From assembly GCA_017410145.1 (NCBI GenBank), contig JAFQRJ010000015.1:121950-185949 (forward strand): 64,000 bases of DNA, written 5' to 3'. Under the pieces are notes generated by a model. The model made no database searches. It had not been told where the DNA came from and saw only the letters and a program-made list of their open reading frames with translations. Below are positions 1 through 9,054 of the stretch, piece after piece. The stretch comes from Tyzzerella sp. (GTDB lineage: Bacteria; Bacillota; Clostridia; Lachnospirales; Lachnospiraceae). Every line of letters starts with the position of its first letter. The stretch's first letter is position 1. Both the position numbers and the translations under genes were made by a program.

Positions 1-1
1 A

Positions 2-1306
2 GACTTTGATGACATGCTTGTCTTAACTTATGAGCTTTTTCAGAAACGGCCGGACATTTTAAAAATGTGGCAAACCAAATATAAATATATATTAATCGAT
101 GAGTTTCAAGATATTAACAAAGTGCAGTATGATGTCATTCGCATGCTGGCAGCACCGGAAGATAATATATTTATCGTAGGGGATGACGACCAGTCTATTT
201 ATCGGTTTCGCGGAGCAAGACCAGAGATTATGTTGAATTTCCCAAAGGATTTTCCGGAAACAAAACAGATAATCTTGGATGTAAATTATCGCTCGACAAG
301 AGCTATTGTGAATGGTGCGGGGCGCGTTATCGCACGCAATTGCAAACGATATCCAAAGCAGATTGTCACAACCAATGAACAGGGTGTAAATGTACATGTT
401 CAAGAAGTCCGTCACCCCATAGAGGAGAGCAAGTATGTGTTAAAAGAGATACAGAAGGCGTTAAAAGATGGCGTGCCGCCAACGGAGATAGCAGTTCTTT
501 TCCGCACCAATAACGAGGCGCGGGTATTGATTGAAACGCTGATGGAATATAATCAGCCTTTCTATATGAAGGAGCATATTCCAAATCTGTACGAGCATTT
601 TATTGCACGAAATCTGATTGCTTATATGAAAATGGCATTAGGAGACCGCTCACGAAAGTTGTTTTTGGAGATTATGAATCGACCAAATCGCTATATTGGA
701 AGGGATAGTGTAGAAAATGGAGAAGTGTCCTTCGAGGATTTGAAGAAATTTTATGCAGACAAAGAATGGATGCAGGACCGCATTGACCAATTGGATGTGG
801 ACTTACGCATTATCAAAAGATGTAAACCCTATGCAGCTATTCGGTATATTCGTAAGCACATAGGATATGATGATTTTTTGAAGGAATATGCGGTGAAGCG
901 TAGAATTAAATTAGAAGAACTAATGGATGTTGTGCATGAAATTGAAATGCGCGCAAAGGAGTTTAAGACTATTGAGGATTGGTTTTCCCATATTGAAGAA
1001 TATGGGGAGAATTTGCGAAGACAAGCAGAACTCCGAGGACCAAGTCAAAATGTGGTTCAGTTGATGACCATGCATGCAGCCAAGGGATTGGAATTTCATA
1101 CGGTATTTATTATCGGTGCAAATGAGGATGTTTGCCCGTATAAAAAGGCAGAAACCGCAGAAGAAATAGAGGAAGAGCGAAGACTCTTCTATGTAGCAAT
1201 GACAAGGGCGAAAAAGCAACTGGTTATTTCATATAGTAAAGAGCGAAATGGGAAGAAGATGAAGCAGTCAAGGTTTGTTGGAGAACTATTAAATCTAAAA
1301 AAATAA
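2..1306 (+). CDS. UvrD/PcrA-family superfamily I DNA helicase, 3' part only
   Basis: The reading frame is open from base 2, upstream of the first ATG at 14 (residues DFDD precede it), so the gene starts outside the window. The visible part, about 434 residues, carries the helicase core from motif II on: Walker B-like ILIDEFQD near residue 30, motif III GDDDQSIYRFRGA, motif IV NYRST, motif V TMHAAKGLEFHTVF, and motif VI RRLFYVAMTRAK near the end. These are diagnostic of UvrD/PcrA/Rep 3'-5' helicases, which unwind DNA in repair and replication restart. The N-terminal Walker A is not in view. The protein ends soon after motif VI and lacks the long C-terminal extension of true PcrA, so it may be one of the shorter UvrD-like paralogues common in Clostridia. 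It ends just before the hrcA promoter. Confidence 0.93.
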   Translation, partial: DFDDMLVLTYELFQKRPDILKMWQTKYKYILIDEFQDINKVQYDVIRMLAAPEDNIFIVGDDDQSIYRFRGARPEIMLNFPKDFPETKQIILDVNYRSTRAIVNGAGRVIARNCKRYPKQIVTTNEQGVNVHVQEVRHPIEESKYVLKEIQKALKDGVPPTEIAVLFRTNNEARVLIETLMEYNQPFYMKEHIPNLYEHFIARNLIAYMKMALGDRSRKLFLEIMNRPNRYIGRDSVENGEVSFEDLKKFYADKEWMQDRIDQLDVDLRIIKRCKPYAAIRYIRKHIGYDDFLKEYAVKRRIKLEELMDVVHEIEMRAKEFKTIEDWFSHIEEYGENLRRQAELRGPSQNVVQLMTMHAAKGLEFHTVFIIGANEDVCPYKKAETAEEIEEERRLFYVAMTRAKKQLVISYSKERNGKKMKQSRFVGELLNLKK

Positions 1307-1315
1307 TAAAGATAG

Positions 1316-1344
1316 TTGACAAAACTTTCCCATGGGTGTATCTT
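1316..1344 (+). promoter_or_regulatory. Promoter of the hrcA operon
   Basis: TTGACA (1316-1321), a 17-bp spacer and TATCTT (1339-1344) form a good sigma-A promoter. The predicted transcription start, about 1350, places the CIRCE operator in the very beginning of the transcript. Confidence 0.85.
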
Positions 1345-1357
1345 AATAACGTAGATA

Positions 1358-1384
1358 TTAGCACTCGAAGGAAAAGAGTGCTAA
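1358..1384 (+). promoter_or_regulatory. CIRCE operator for HrcA
   Basis: A perfect inverted repeat with arms TTAGCACTC and GAGTGCTAA separated by 9 bp. This is the canonical CIRCE sequence bound by the HrcA repressor. It lies between the promoter and the hrcA start, so HrcA is expected to repress its own operon until heat stress inactivates it. Confidence 0.97.
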
Positions 1385-1407
1385 TAAACAAAAAAGAGGA
1401 GGTATAT

Positions 1408-2448
1408 ATGGAACTAAATCATGGATTAGACGATCGCAAACTTAAGATTTTACATGCGGTTATCAAGAATTATTTAGAGACCGGAGAACCGGTTGGCTCA
1501 AGAACCATTTCTAAATATACGGACTTGAATTTGAGTTCAGCAACCATCCGTAATGAGATGGCTGATTTAGAGGATTTGGGTTACATTATACAGCCTCATA
1601 CATCAGCGGGACGTATTCCTTCGGATAAAGGATATCGTTTGTATGTAGATATGTTGATGGCGGAGAAGGAACAGGAAGTTATCGAGATGCGGGAGCAGAT
1701 GCTGGAGAAGGCCGATAAGATGGATAAGATCTTGAAGCAGGCTGCAAAGGTGTTGGCGGTTAATACGAATTACGCAACCATGGTTTCCGCTCCGACAATG
1801 AACCGCAACAAATTAAAATTCATTCAGCTATCCCAGGTTGATGAGCATCAGATTATTGCTGTCATTGTGATGGAGGGTAACATTATTAAGAATAAGATTG
1901 TTACAGTGGAAGAAACTCTTAATAATGAGATCATGCTGAAGTTAAATATGCTTTTGAACACAAGTCTTCCGGGAATGTCAATTGAAGAGATTAATCTAGG
2001 AATGATAGCAGCATTGAAAGAGCAGGCCGGAGAACAGAGTGAAATCATCGGCGATGTATTACATGCAATTGGAAGCACCATACAGCCGGAGGATTTGGAA
2101 ATCTATACCAGCGGTGCAACAAATGTATTTAAGTACCCGGAACTTAGCGATAATCACAGTGCACAAGAGATTATTAACGCATTTGAAGAAAAGCAGATGT
2201 TACAGGAGATTGTGACACAGACACTTTCTAAGGAAGATAATCATGGCATTCAAGTTTACATCGGTAATGAGACACCTGTACAATCCATGAAAGATTGTAG
2301 TGTGGTTACAGCAACATATGAATTGGGTGAAGGCATGCAGGGAACGATAGGTATTATCGGACCGAAGCGAATGGATTATGAACATGTAATGAAGACTCTG
2401 AAAACTCTGATGACAGAGCTTGACGAGATTTTCCATAAACAAGAATAG
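1408..2448 (+). CDS. hrcA: Heat-inducible transcription repressor HrcA
   Basis: HrcA represses class I heat-shock genes by binding CIRCE, and is folded by GroEL, which links its activity to chaperone load. The 346-residue product has the N-terminal winged helix (region DRKLKILHAVIKNYLETGEP, then SSATIRNEMADLEDLGYI) and the family GRIPSDKGYRLYVD motif, followed by the GAF-like and dimerisation region. ATG 1408 is chosen because AAGAGGAGG sits 7 bp upstream. The longer frame from GTG 1336 would run through the CIRCE element and is rejected. It is the first gene of hrcA-grpE-dnaK-dnaJ, the usual clostridial order. Confidence 0.97.
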   Translation: MELNHGLDDRKLKILHAVIKNYLETGEPVGSRTISKYTDLNLSSATIRNEMADLEDLGYIIQPHTSAGRIPSDKGYRLYVDMLMAEKEQEVIEMREQMLEKADKMDKILKQAAKVLAVNTNYATMVSAPTMNRNKLKFIQLSQVDEHQIIAVIVMEGNIIKNKIVTVEETLNNEIMLKLNMLLNTSLPGMSIEEINLGMIAALKEQAGEQSEIIGDVLHAIGSTIQPEDLEIYTSGATNVFKYPELSDNHSAQEIINAFEEKQMLQEIVTQTLSKEDNHGIQVYIGNETPVQSMKDCSVVTATYELGEGMQGTIGIIGPKRMDYEHVMKTLKTLMTELDEIFHKQE

Positions 2449-2465
2449 AAAGGTGGCAAGGTCCC

Positions 2466-3116
2466 TTGGAAGAAAACAAGAATCAAGAGATTGTAGAGGA
2501 AACTGTGGAAGAAACTGCAGAGACTGAGACTGTGGCAGAAGAAACTCTCGAAGGAAATGTGGATGCTGAGACAGCAGAAGCAGAAAATGCAGATGCGGAA
2601 TCTGAAGAGATAGAGGATGCAGTAGAAGGCGCAGAAAAATCTACAAAAGAGAAATCAAAATTATTTAAAAAGAAAAAAGATCCAAAAGATGAGAGAATTG
2701 AAGAACTCTCAGACAAACTGTTAAGGCAGATGGCTGAGTTCGATAATTTCCGTAAACGTACAGAAAAAGAGAAATCAGCAATGTACGAAATCGGTGCAAA
2801 GGACATTATTGAAAAGTTGCTTCCGGTAGTGGATAACTTCGAGAGAGGTTTTCTGACTGTAGCAGAAGAAGATAAGGAAGATGCATTTGTGACCGGTATG
2901 GAAATGGTGTATAAGCAACTGATGACGATGCTTGAGACAGTTGGTGTTAATCCAATTGAGGCAGTTGGGAAGGAATTCAATCCGGACCTTCACAATGCAG
3001 TAATGCATGTGGAAGATGAGACGGTTGGAGATAATATTATTGTAGAAGAATTTCAAAAAGGTTACACATACCGCGACTCAGTAGTGAGATATAGCATGGT
3101 AAAGGTAGCGAATTGA
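2466..3116 (+). CDS. grpE: Nucleotide exchange factor GrpE
   Basis: GrpE releases ADP from DnaK in the chaperone cycle. The 216-residue product has a very acidic N-terminal segment (residues 1-60, rich in Glu and Ala), a basic KKKKDP stretch, then the long coiled coil beginning at DERIEELSDKLLRQMAEFDN and the C-terminal beta domain ending with GYTYRDSVVRYSMVKV, the family signature. The start is TTG 2466, with AAAGGTGG about 9 bp upstream; no ATG gives the full acidic N-terminus. It follows hrcA by 17 bp and is controlled by the same CIRCE promoter. The acidic N-terminal tail is longer than in E. coli GrpE but common in Firmicutes. Confidence 0.95.
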   Translation: MEENKNQEIVEETVEETAETETVAEETLEGNVDAETAEAENADAESEEIEDAVEGAEKSTKEKSKLFKKKKDPKDERIEELSDKLLRQMAEFDNFRKRTEKEKSAMYEIGAKDIIEKLLPVVDNFERGFLTVAEEDKEDAFVTGMEMVYKQLMTMLETVGVNPIEAVGKEFNPDLHNAVMHVEDETVGDNIIVEEFQKGYTYRDSVVRYSMVKVAN

Positions 3117-3131
3117 CCGAAAGCAACTTAG

Positions 3132-5141
<2,010 letters not shown>

Positions 5142-5156
5142 AAACTAATCAATAAA

Positions 5157-5203
5157 CAAGTAAGGCGTTCTGCGAGATGAAAGTTTCGCAGAACGTCCTT
5201 GTG
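5157..5203 (+). other. Stem-loop between dnaK and dnaJ
   Basis: Arms ACAAGtAAGGCGTTCTGCGA and TCGCAGAACGTCCTTGT can pair over about 18 positions around a 9-base loop. No U run follows (the next bases are GATTAAAT), so it is more likely an RNA processing or stability element, or a partial attenuator that lowers dnaJ output, than a full terminator. Confidence 0.7.
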
Positions 5204-5233
5204 ATTAAATATCGATAGGAAGGCAAATAAATT

Positions 5234-6418
5234 ATGGCTGAGACAAAAAGAGATTATTATGAGGTGTTGGGGGTTAGTAAGACAGCCGATGCCTCAGAGA
5301 TCAAAAAAGCATATAGAGCCTTAGGTAAGAAATATCACCCGGATGCAAATCCCGGAGACAAGGAAGCGGAGGCAAAGTTCAAAGAACTGTCAGAAGCTTA
5401 TGCGGTACTTAGTGATCCGGAAAAACGCCAGAAGTACGACCAATTTGGTCATGCTGCATTTGATGGCGGCGCAGGGGGCGCCGGTGGTTTCGGCGGTTTC
5501 GATTTTGGCGGAATGGATTTCACAGATATATTTGGAGATATTTTTGGTGATATGTTTGGCGGTGGACGTCGCAGCAGACGTTCTTATAATGGACCGATGC
5601 AGGGAGCGAATGTCCGTAAAGGCGTAAGAATTACATTTGAGGAAGCAATTTTCGGTTGTGAAAAAGAACTGGAAGTTGTGATTAAAGACCCTTGCAATAC
5701 ATGTAATGGAACAGGGGCCAAACCAGGCACCTCGCCGGAAACCTGTCCGAAATGTAACGGACGTGGTCAAGTGGTATATACATCCCAGTCGTTCTTTGGT
5801 ACCATGCAGAATGTTCAGACTTGTCCGGAATGTAATGGGTCAGGAAAAGTGATTCGTGAAAAATGCTCAGATTGTGCGGGCACAGGATATGTTTCTACTA
5901 AAAAGAAGATTTCGGTAACAATTCCTGCAGGCATAGATAATGGACAGAGCATCCGTATTCGTGAAAAAGGAGAGCCGGGCATTAATGGCGGTCCGAGAGG
6001 AGATTTGCTTGTTGAAGTAACTGTTTCCAGACATCCGGAGTTTGCACGTCAGGATATGCATATATTCTCCACTGCACCAATTACATTCGCACAGGCAGCA
6101 TTAGGCGGAGATGTTCGCATCAAAACAGTGGATGGCGACGTATTGTATACAATTGCGCCGGGAACTAAGACGGATACAAAGGTGAGACTACGTGGGAAAG
6201 GAGTTCCTTCCCTTAGAGATAAGAAAATCCGTGGTGACCACTATGTAACCTTAGTGATTAAGACACCGGATAAATTAAGTGCAGAAGCAAAAGAGTTGCT
6301 TCGTAAATTTGATGAACTTACCGGTAACTCCTTGAAGCAAGGCGAAGAAGCGGAAAAGGAAAAGAAGAATAAGAAAAAAGGCTTTATGGATAAAGTGAAA
6401 GAAGTTTTTGAAGATTAA
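5234..6418 (+). CDS. dnaJ: Co-chaperone DnaJ (Hsp40)
   Basis: DnaJ stimulates DnaK ATP hydrolysis and delivers unfolded substrate. The 394-residue product has the J domain with the HPD motif ([10 protein letters not shown]), a Gly/Phe-rich linker ([13 protein letters not shown]), four zinc-binding CxxCxGxG repeats ([32 protein letters not shown]) and the C-terminal substrate-binding beta domains. This order is type I DnaJ. The C-terminus carries an extra Lys/Glu-rich tail. ATG 5234 follows GGAAGGC by about 10 bp. It is the fourth gene of the heat-shock operon. Confidence 0.97.
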   Translation: MAETKRDYYEVLGVSKTADASEIKKAYRALGKKYHPDANPGDKEAEAKFKELSEAYAVLSDPEKRQKYDQFGHAAFDGGAGGAGGFGGFDFGGMDFTDIFGDIFGDMFGGGRRSRRSYNGPMQGANVRKGVRITFEEAIFGCEKELEVVIKDPCNTCNGTGAKPGTSPETCPKCNGRGQVVYTSQSFFGTMQNVQTCPECNGSGKVIREKCSDCAGTGYVSTKKKISVTIPAGIDNGQSIRIREKGEPGINGGPRGDLLVEVTVSRHPEFARQDMHIFSTAPITFAQAALGGDVRIKTVDGDVLYTIAPGTKTDTKVRLRGKGVPSLRDKKIRGDHYVTLVIKTPDKLSAEAKELLRKFDELTGNSLKQGEEAEKEKKNKKKGFMDKVKEVFED

Positions 6419-6438
6419 TTCTGAGGGGGAGAGTAGAA

Positions 6439-7134
6439 ATGACAATCGATTTTTTGGATTGGACGATCAATTTTCATGACCTCGGCATCTCAGTGTTTAA
6501 GATAGCATTAGCGCTGATTTGTGCCGGAGTGATTGGAATTGAAAGAGGTAGAAAAAAGAGACCGGCAGGTTTTAGAACTTACATGGTTGTATGTGTGGGT
6601 GCAACACTGGTTATGATGACAAATGAGTATTTGTGTAAGCTGTATGGAGCAGGGGATGTTGCCCGTTTGGGAGCACAGGTTATCAATGGCATCGGTTTCT
6701 TGGGTGCAGGAACTATTATCACGACTGGGCACAACAGAGTAAAAGGATTGACAACAGCAGCAGGTCTATGGACCTCTGCTTGTATCGGTTTGGCAATTGG
6801 TAGTGGATACTACGAGGGAGCAATTATCGGAACCCTTGCAATTGTTATCATTATGGTTATGTTACATAGTTTCGACAGACGACTTACAAATAATACGAAA
6901 GCCATTATTTTGTATGTAGAATTTACGAAAATGTCAATCATCAGAAGTCTTGTAGGCTTTGCAAGGGAGAATGACATTAAAGTAGAGGATGTTGAGGTGG
7001 AACAGCCGAATAACACCATGGGAGCAAAGATGGCAGCAATTGTTACGCTGAGACTTCCATCCAAGGAAAATCATTTGGAATTAATTGAAAAAATCAATTC
7101 CCTCGAAGGTATTATTTTTGCAGAAGAAATATAA
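6439..7134 (+). CDS. MgtC/SapB family membrane protein
   Basis: The 231-residue product has at least four hydrophobic segments between residues 12 and 140 and the family motif GVIGIERGRKKRPAGFRTYM, followed by GAQVINGIGFLGAGTII and VKGLTTAAGLWTSA. These mark the MgtC/SapB/YhiD family of inner membrane proteins. The soluble C-terminal 80 residues look like an ACT-like regulatory domain. MgtC proteins act in low-magnesium or acid adaptation in some pathogens; the function here is not known. It starts 20 bp after dnaJ with AGGGGGAGAG as ribosome site and is followed by a strong terminator, so it is probably the last gene of the heat-shock transcript. Confidence 0.9.
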   Translation: MTIDFLDWTINFHDLGISVFKIALALICAGVIGIERGRKKRPAGFRTYMVVCVGATLVMMTNEYLCKLYGAGDVARLGAQVINGIGFLGAGTIITTGHNRVKGLTTAAGLWTSACIGLAIGSGYYEGAIIGTLAIVIIMVMLHSFDRRLTNNTKAIILYVEFTKMSIIRSLVGFARENDIKVEDVEVEQPNNTMGAKMAAIVTLRLPSKENHLELIEKINSLEGIIFAEEI

Positions 7135-7141
7135 GGATCAT

Positions 7142-7183
7142 AAAAACGGATGTTGCATGTAAAAAGTGCAACATCCGTTTTTG
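7142..7183. terminator. Bidirectional rho-independent terminator
   Basis: AAAAACGGATGTTGCA and TGCAACATCCGTTTTT form a 16-bp stem flanked by A and T runs on each side. It lies between the converging MgtC-like and ABC-F genes and can end transcripts from both strands. Confidence 0.92.
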
Positions 7184-7193
7184 AACTATCGGA

Positions 7194-8831
7194 TTAATTA
7201 TCTTCCGGTATATCACCTGTTGTATAAACTTGACGTTTTCTAGCCATTTCATCACTTTCAAGATATTCGTCATAGGTTGTGATTTTATCGATTAACTTAC
7301 CGCCAGGAATGATTTCCATAATACGGTTTGCAGTAGTCTGAACTACTTGGTGGTCACGGGAAGCGAAGAGCAGTACGCCTGGGAATTTAATCAAACCATT
7401 GTTTAGAGCGGTAATTGCTTCCATGTCTAAGTGGTCCGTTGGTTCATCAAGTACAAGAACGTTTGAACCGGAAATCATCATTTTCGACAATAAGCAACGA
7501 ACTTTCTCACCACCGGAAAGAACCTTTACTTTCTTCACTCCATCTTCACCGGAGAATAACATTCTTCCTAAGAAACCACGTACATAGGTAACATCTTTTT
7601 CTTCCGAATACTGTGTTAACCATTCTACGATGGTGTCATCATTGTCGAATTCATTTGTGCTGTCTTTTGGGAAGTAGGCTTGCGTTGTAGTTACGCCCCA
7701 TTTGTAAGTACCTTCATCCGGTTCCATCTCGCCCATTAAAATCTTGAATAATGTTGTTTTTGCAAGTTCATTTCCGCCTACAAAAGCAACCTTGTCTTCA
7801 CGGCCAATTGTGAATGAAATGTTGTCCAATATTTTTACGCCGTCAATCGTTTTTGAAATACCTTCCACGGTAAGAACTTCATTACCAATTGTACGATTTG
7901 GTCTAAAATCAATGTATGGATATTTTCTGCTGGATGGACGGATGTCTTCCAATTCGATTTTCTCCAATGCACGTTTACGCGATGTTGCCTGTTTTGATTT
8001 AGAAGCGTTAGCGCTAAAGCGGGAAATAAATTCTTGTAGCTCTTTGATTTTTTCTTCCTTTTTACGGTTTGCTTCCTTCATTTGACGGATGATTAACTGA
8101 CTGGACTCATACCAGAAGTCGTAGTTTCCGGCGTATAATTGAATCTTTCCGTAATCAATATCAGCAATCTGTGTACAAACCTTATTTAAGAAGTAACGGT
8201 CATGGGATACCACGATTACGGTATTATCAAAGTTGATTAAGAATTCTTCTAACCATGCAATGGCATCTAAATCCAAGTGGTTGGTAGGCTCGTCAAGGAG
8301 TAAGATGTCCGGATTACCGAACAAGGCCTGAGCGAGTAGTACCTTCACCTTTTCGGAACCTTTTAAATCTCTTAAATATTTGTAGTGTAAATCTGTTTCG
8401 ATTCCAAGACCATTTAAGAGAGAAGCAGCATCTGATTCGGCTTCCCAACCATTCATTGTGGCAAATTCGCCTTCTAATTCACTGGCTTTAATACCATCTT
8501 CCTCTGTGAAATCTTCTTTCATATAAAGGGCTTCTTTTTCCTTCATGATATCATAGAGACGTCTGTTTCCCATGATAACAGTATCGAGAACTAAGTAGTC
8601 ATCATATTTGAAGTGGTCCTGTTGTAAGAAAGAAAGTCTTTCGCCAGGTGTGATGATAACCTCACCCTTTGTAGGCTCCAGTTTTCCGGAAAGGATTTTG
8701 AGAAATGTAGACTTTCCGGCACCATTTGCACCGATAAGACCGTAGCAGTTCCCTTCTGTAAATTTTACATTTACGTCTTCGAATAAAGCTTTTTTACCAA
8801 CACGCAATGTAACATTACTTGTACTTATCAT
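7194..8831 (-). CDS. ABC-F family ATPase, YbiT/YkpA type
   Basis: The 545-residue protein has two ABC ATPase domains and no membrane segment, so it is an ABC-F protein, a group that works on the ribosome. Domain 1 has Walker A GANGAGKST and Walker B LLLDEPTNHLDLDAI. A charged linker of about 80 residues (RFSANASKSKQATSRKRALE) is typical of the YbiT/YkpA branch rather than of antibiotic-resistance ABC-F proteins. Domain 2 is atypical: its Walker A reads GGNELAKTT and its switch motif reads SRDH instead of SHD. ATG at 8831 follows GGAGG by 9 bp. A divergent promoter pair separates it from pnp. Confidence 0.92.
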   Translation of the reverse strand: MISTSNVTLRVGKKALFEDVNVKFTEGNCYGLIGANGAGKSTFLKILSGKLEPTKGEVIITPGERLSFLQQDHFKYDDYLVLDTVIMGNRRLYDIMKEKEALYMKEDFTEEDGIKASELEGEFATMNGWEAESDAASLLNGLGIETDLHYKYLRDLKGSEKVKVLLAQALFGNPDILLLDEPTNHLDLDAIAWLEEFLINFDNTVIVVSHDRYFLNKVCTQIADIDYGKIQLYAGNYDFWYESSQLIIRQMKEANRKKEEKIKELQEFISRFSANASKSKQATSRKRALEKIELEDIRPSSRKYPYIDFRPNRTIGNEVLTVEGISKTIDGVKILDNISFTIGREDKVAFVGGNELAKTTLFKILMGEMEPDEGTYKWGVTTTQAYFPKDSTNEFDNDDTIVEWLTQYSEEKDVTYVRGFLGRMLFSGEDGVKKVKVLSGGEKVRCLLSKMMISGSNVLVLDEPTDHLDMEAITALNNGLIKFPGVLLFASRDHQVVQTTANRIMEIIPGGKLIDKITTYDEYLESDEMARKRQVYTTGDIPEDN

Positions 8832-8868
8832 ATATATTTACCTCCGTTGCAAACTCTATATTAAGCAT

Positions 8869-8897
8869 ATTCTAACATGGAAGTATTAGATTGTAAA
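8869..8897 (-). promoter_or_regulatory. Promoter of the ABC-F gene
   Basis: Read on the minus strand: TTTACA, a 17-bp spacer ending in an extended TG, then TAGAAT. It is placed about 38 bp upstream of the ABC-F start codon. Confidence 0.65.
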
Positions 8898-8905
8898 TAA
8901 TTTCA

Positions 8906-8934
8906 TTGCAAGTAGAAAATATCTATGTTATAAT
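8906..8934 (+). promoter_or_regulatory. Promoter of pnp
   Basis: TTGCAA (8906-8911), a 17-bp spacer with TG one base before the hexamer, and TATAAT (8929-8934). This is an extended -10 promoter. Its -35 lies only 9 bp from that of the divergent ABC-F promoter. Confidence 0.8.
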
Positions 8935-8949
8935 AATTTAGATTGTGGG

Positions 8950-9027
8950 CTGAGTAGACAAGCCGAGACCACTGAAGAGTGTATGAATAAAAGATCGTGC
9001 CATCTTCAGTAGTTTCGGAGAACTCAG
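8950..9027 (+). promoter_or_regulatory. Long hairpin in the pnp 5' leader
   Basis: An outer CTGAGT/ACTCAG pair encloses a 15-16 bp arm, CCGAGACCACTGAAG (8963-8977), with CTTCAGTAGTTTCGG (9004-9018), with one mismatch and one G-U pair. The hairpin ends about 28 bases before the pnp start codon. In E. coli, pnp mRNA is autoregulated through an RNase III-cut leader hairpin; a similar role here is inference from position and shape only. Confidence 0.7.
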
Positions 9028-9054
9028 TCAAAGTAGAAAAAAAGGAGAAAAACT

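Noticed and set aside
1336-1407. N-terminal extension of HrcA from GTG 1336
   Set aside because: It would overlap the -10 and the CIRCE operator; ATG 1408 has a perfect ribosome site and fits family length.
2483-2980. 165-residue Ser-rich frame on the minus strand of grpE
   Set aside because: Mirror of the Glu-rich codons of grpE; no start signals.
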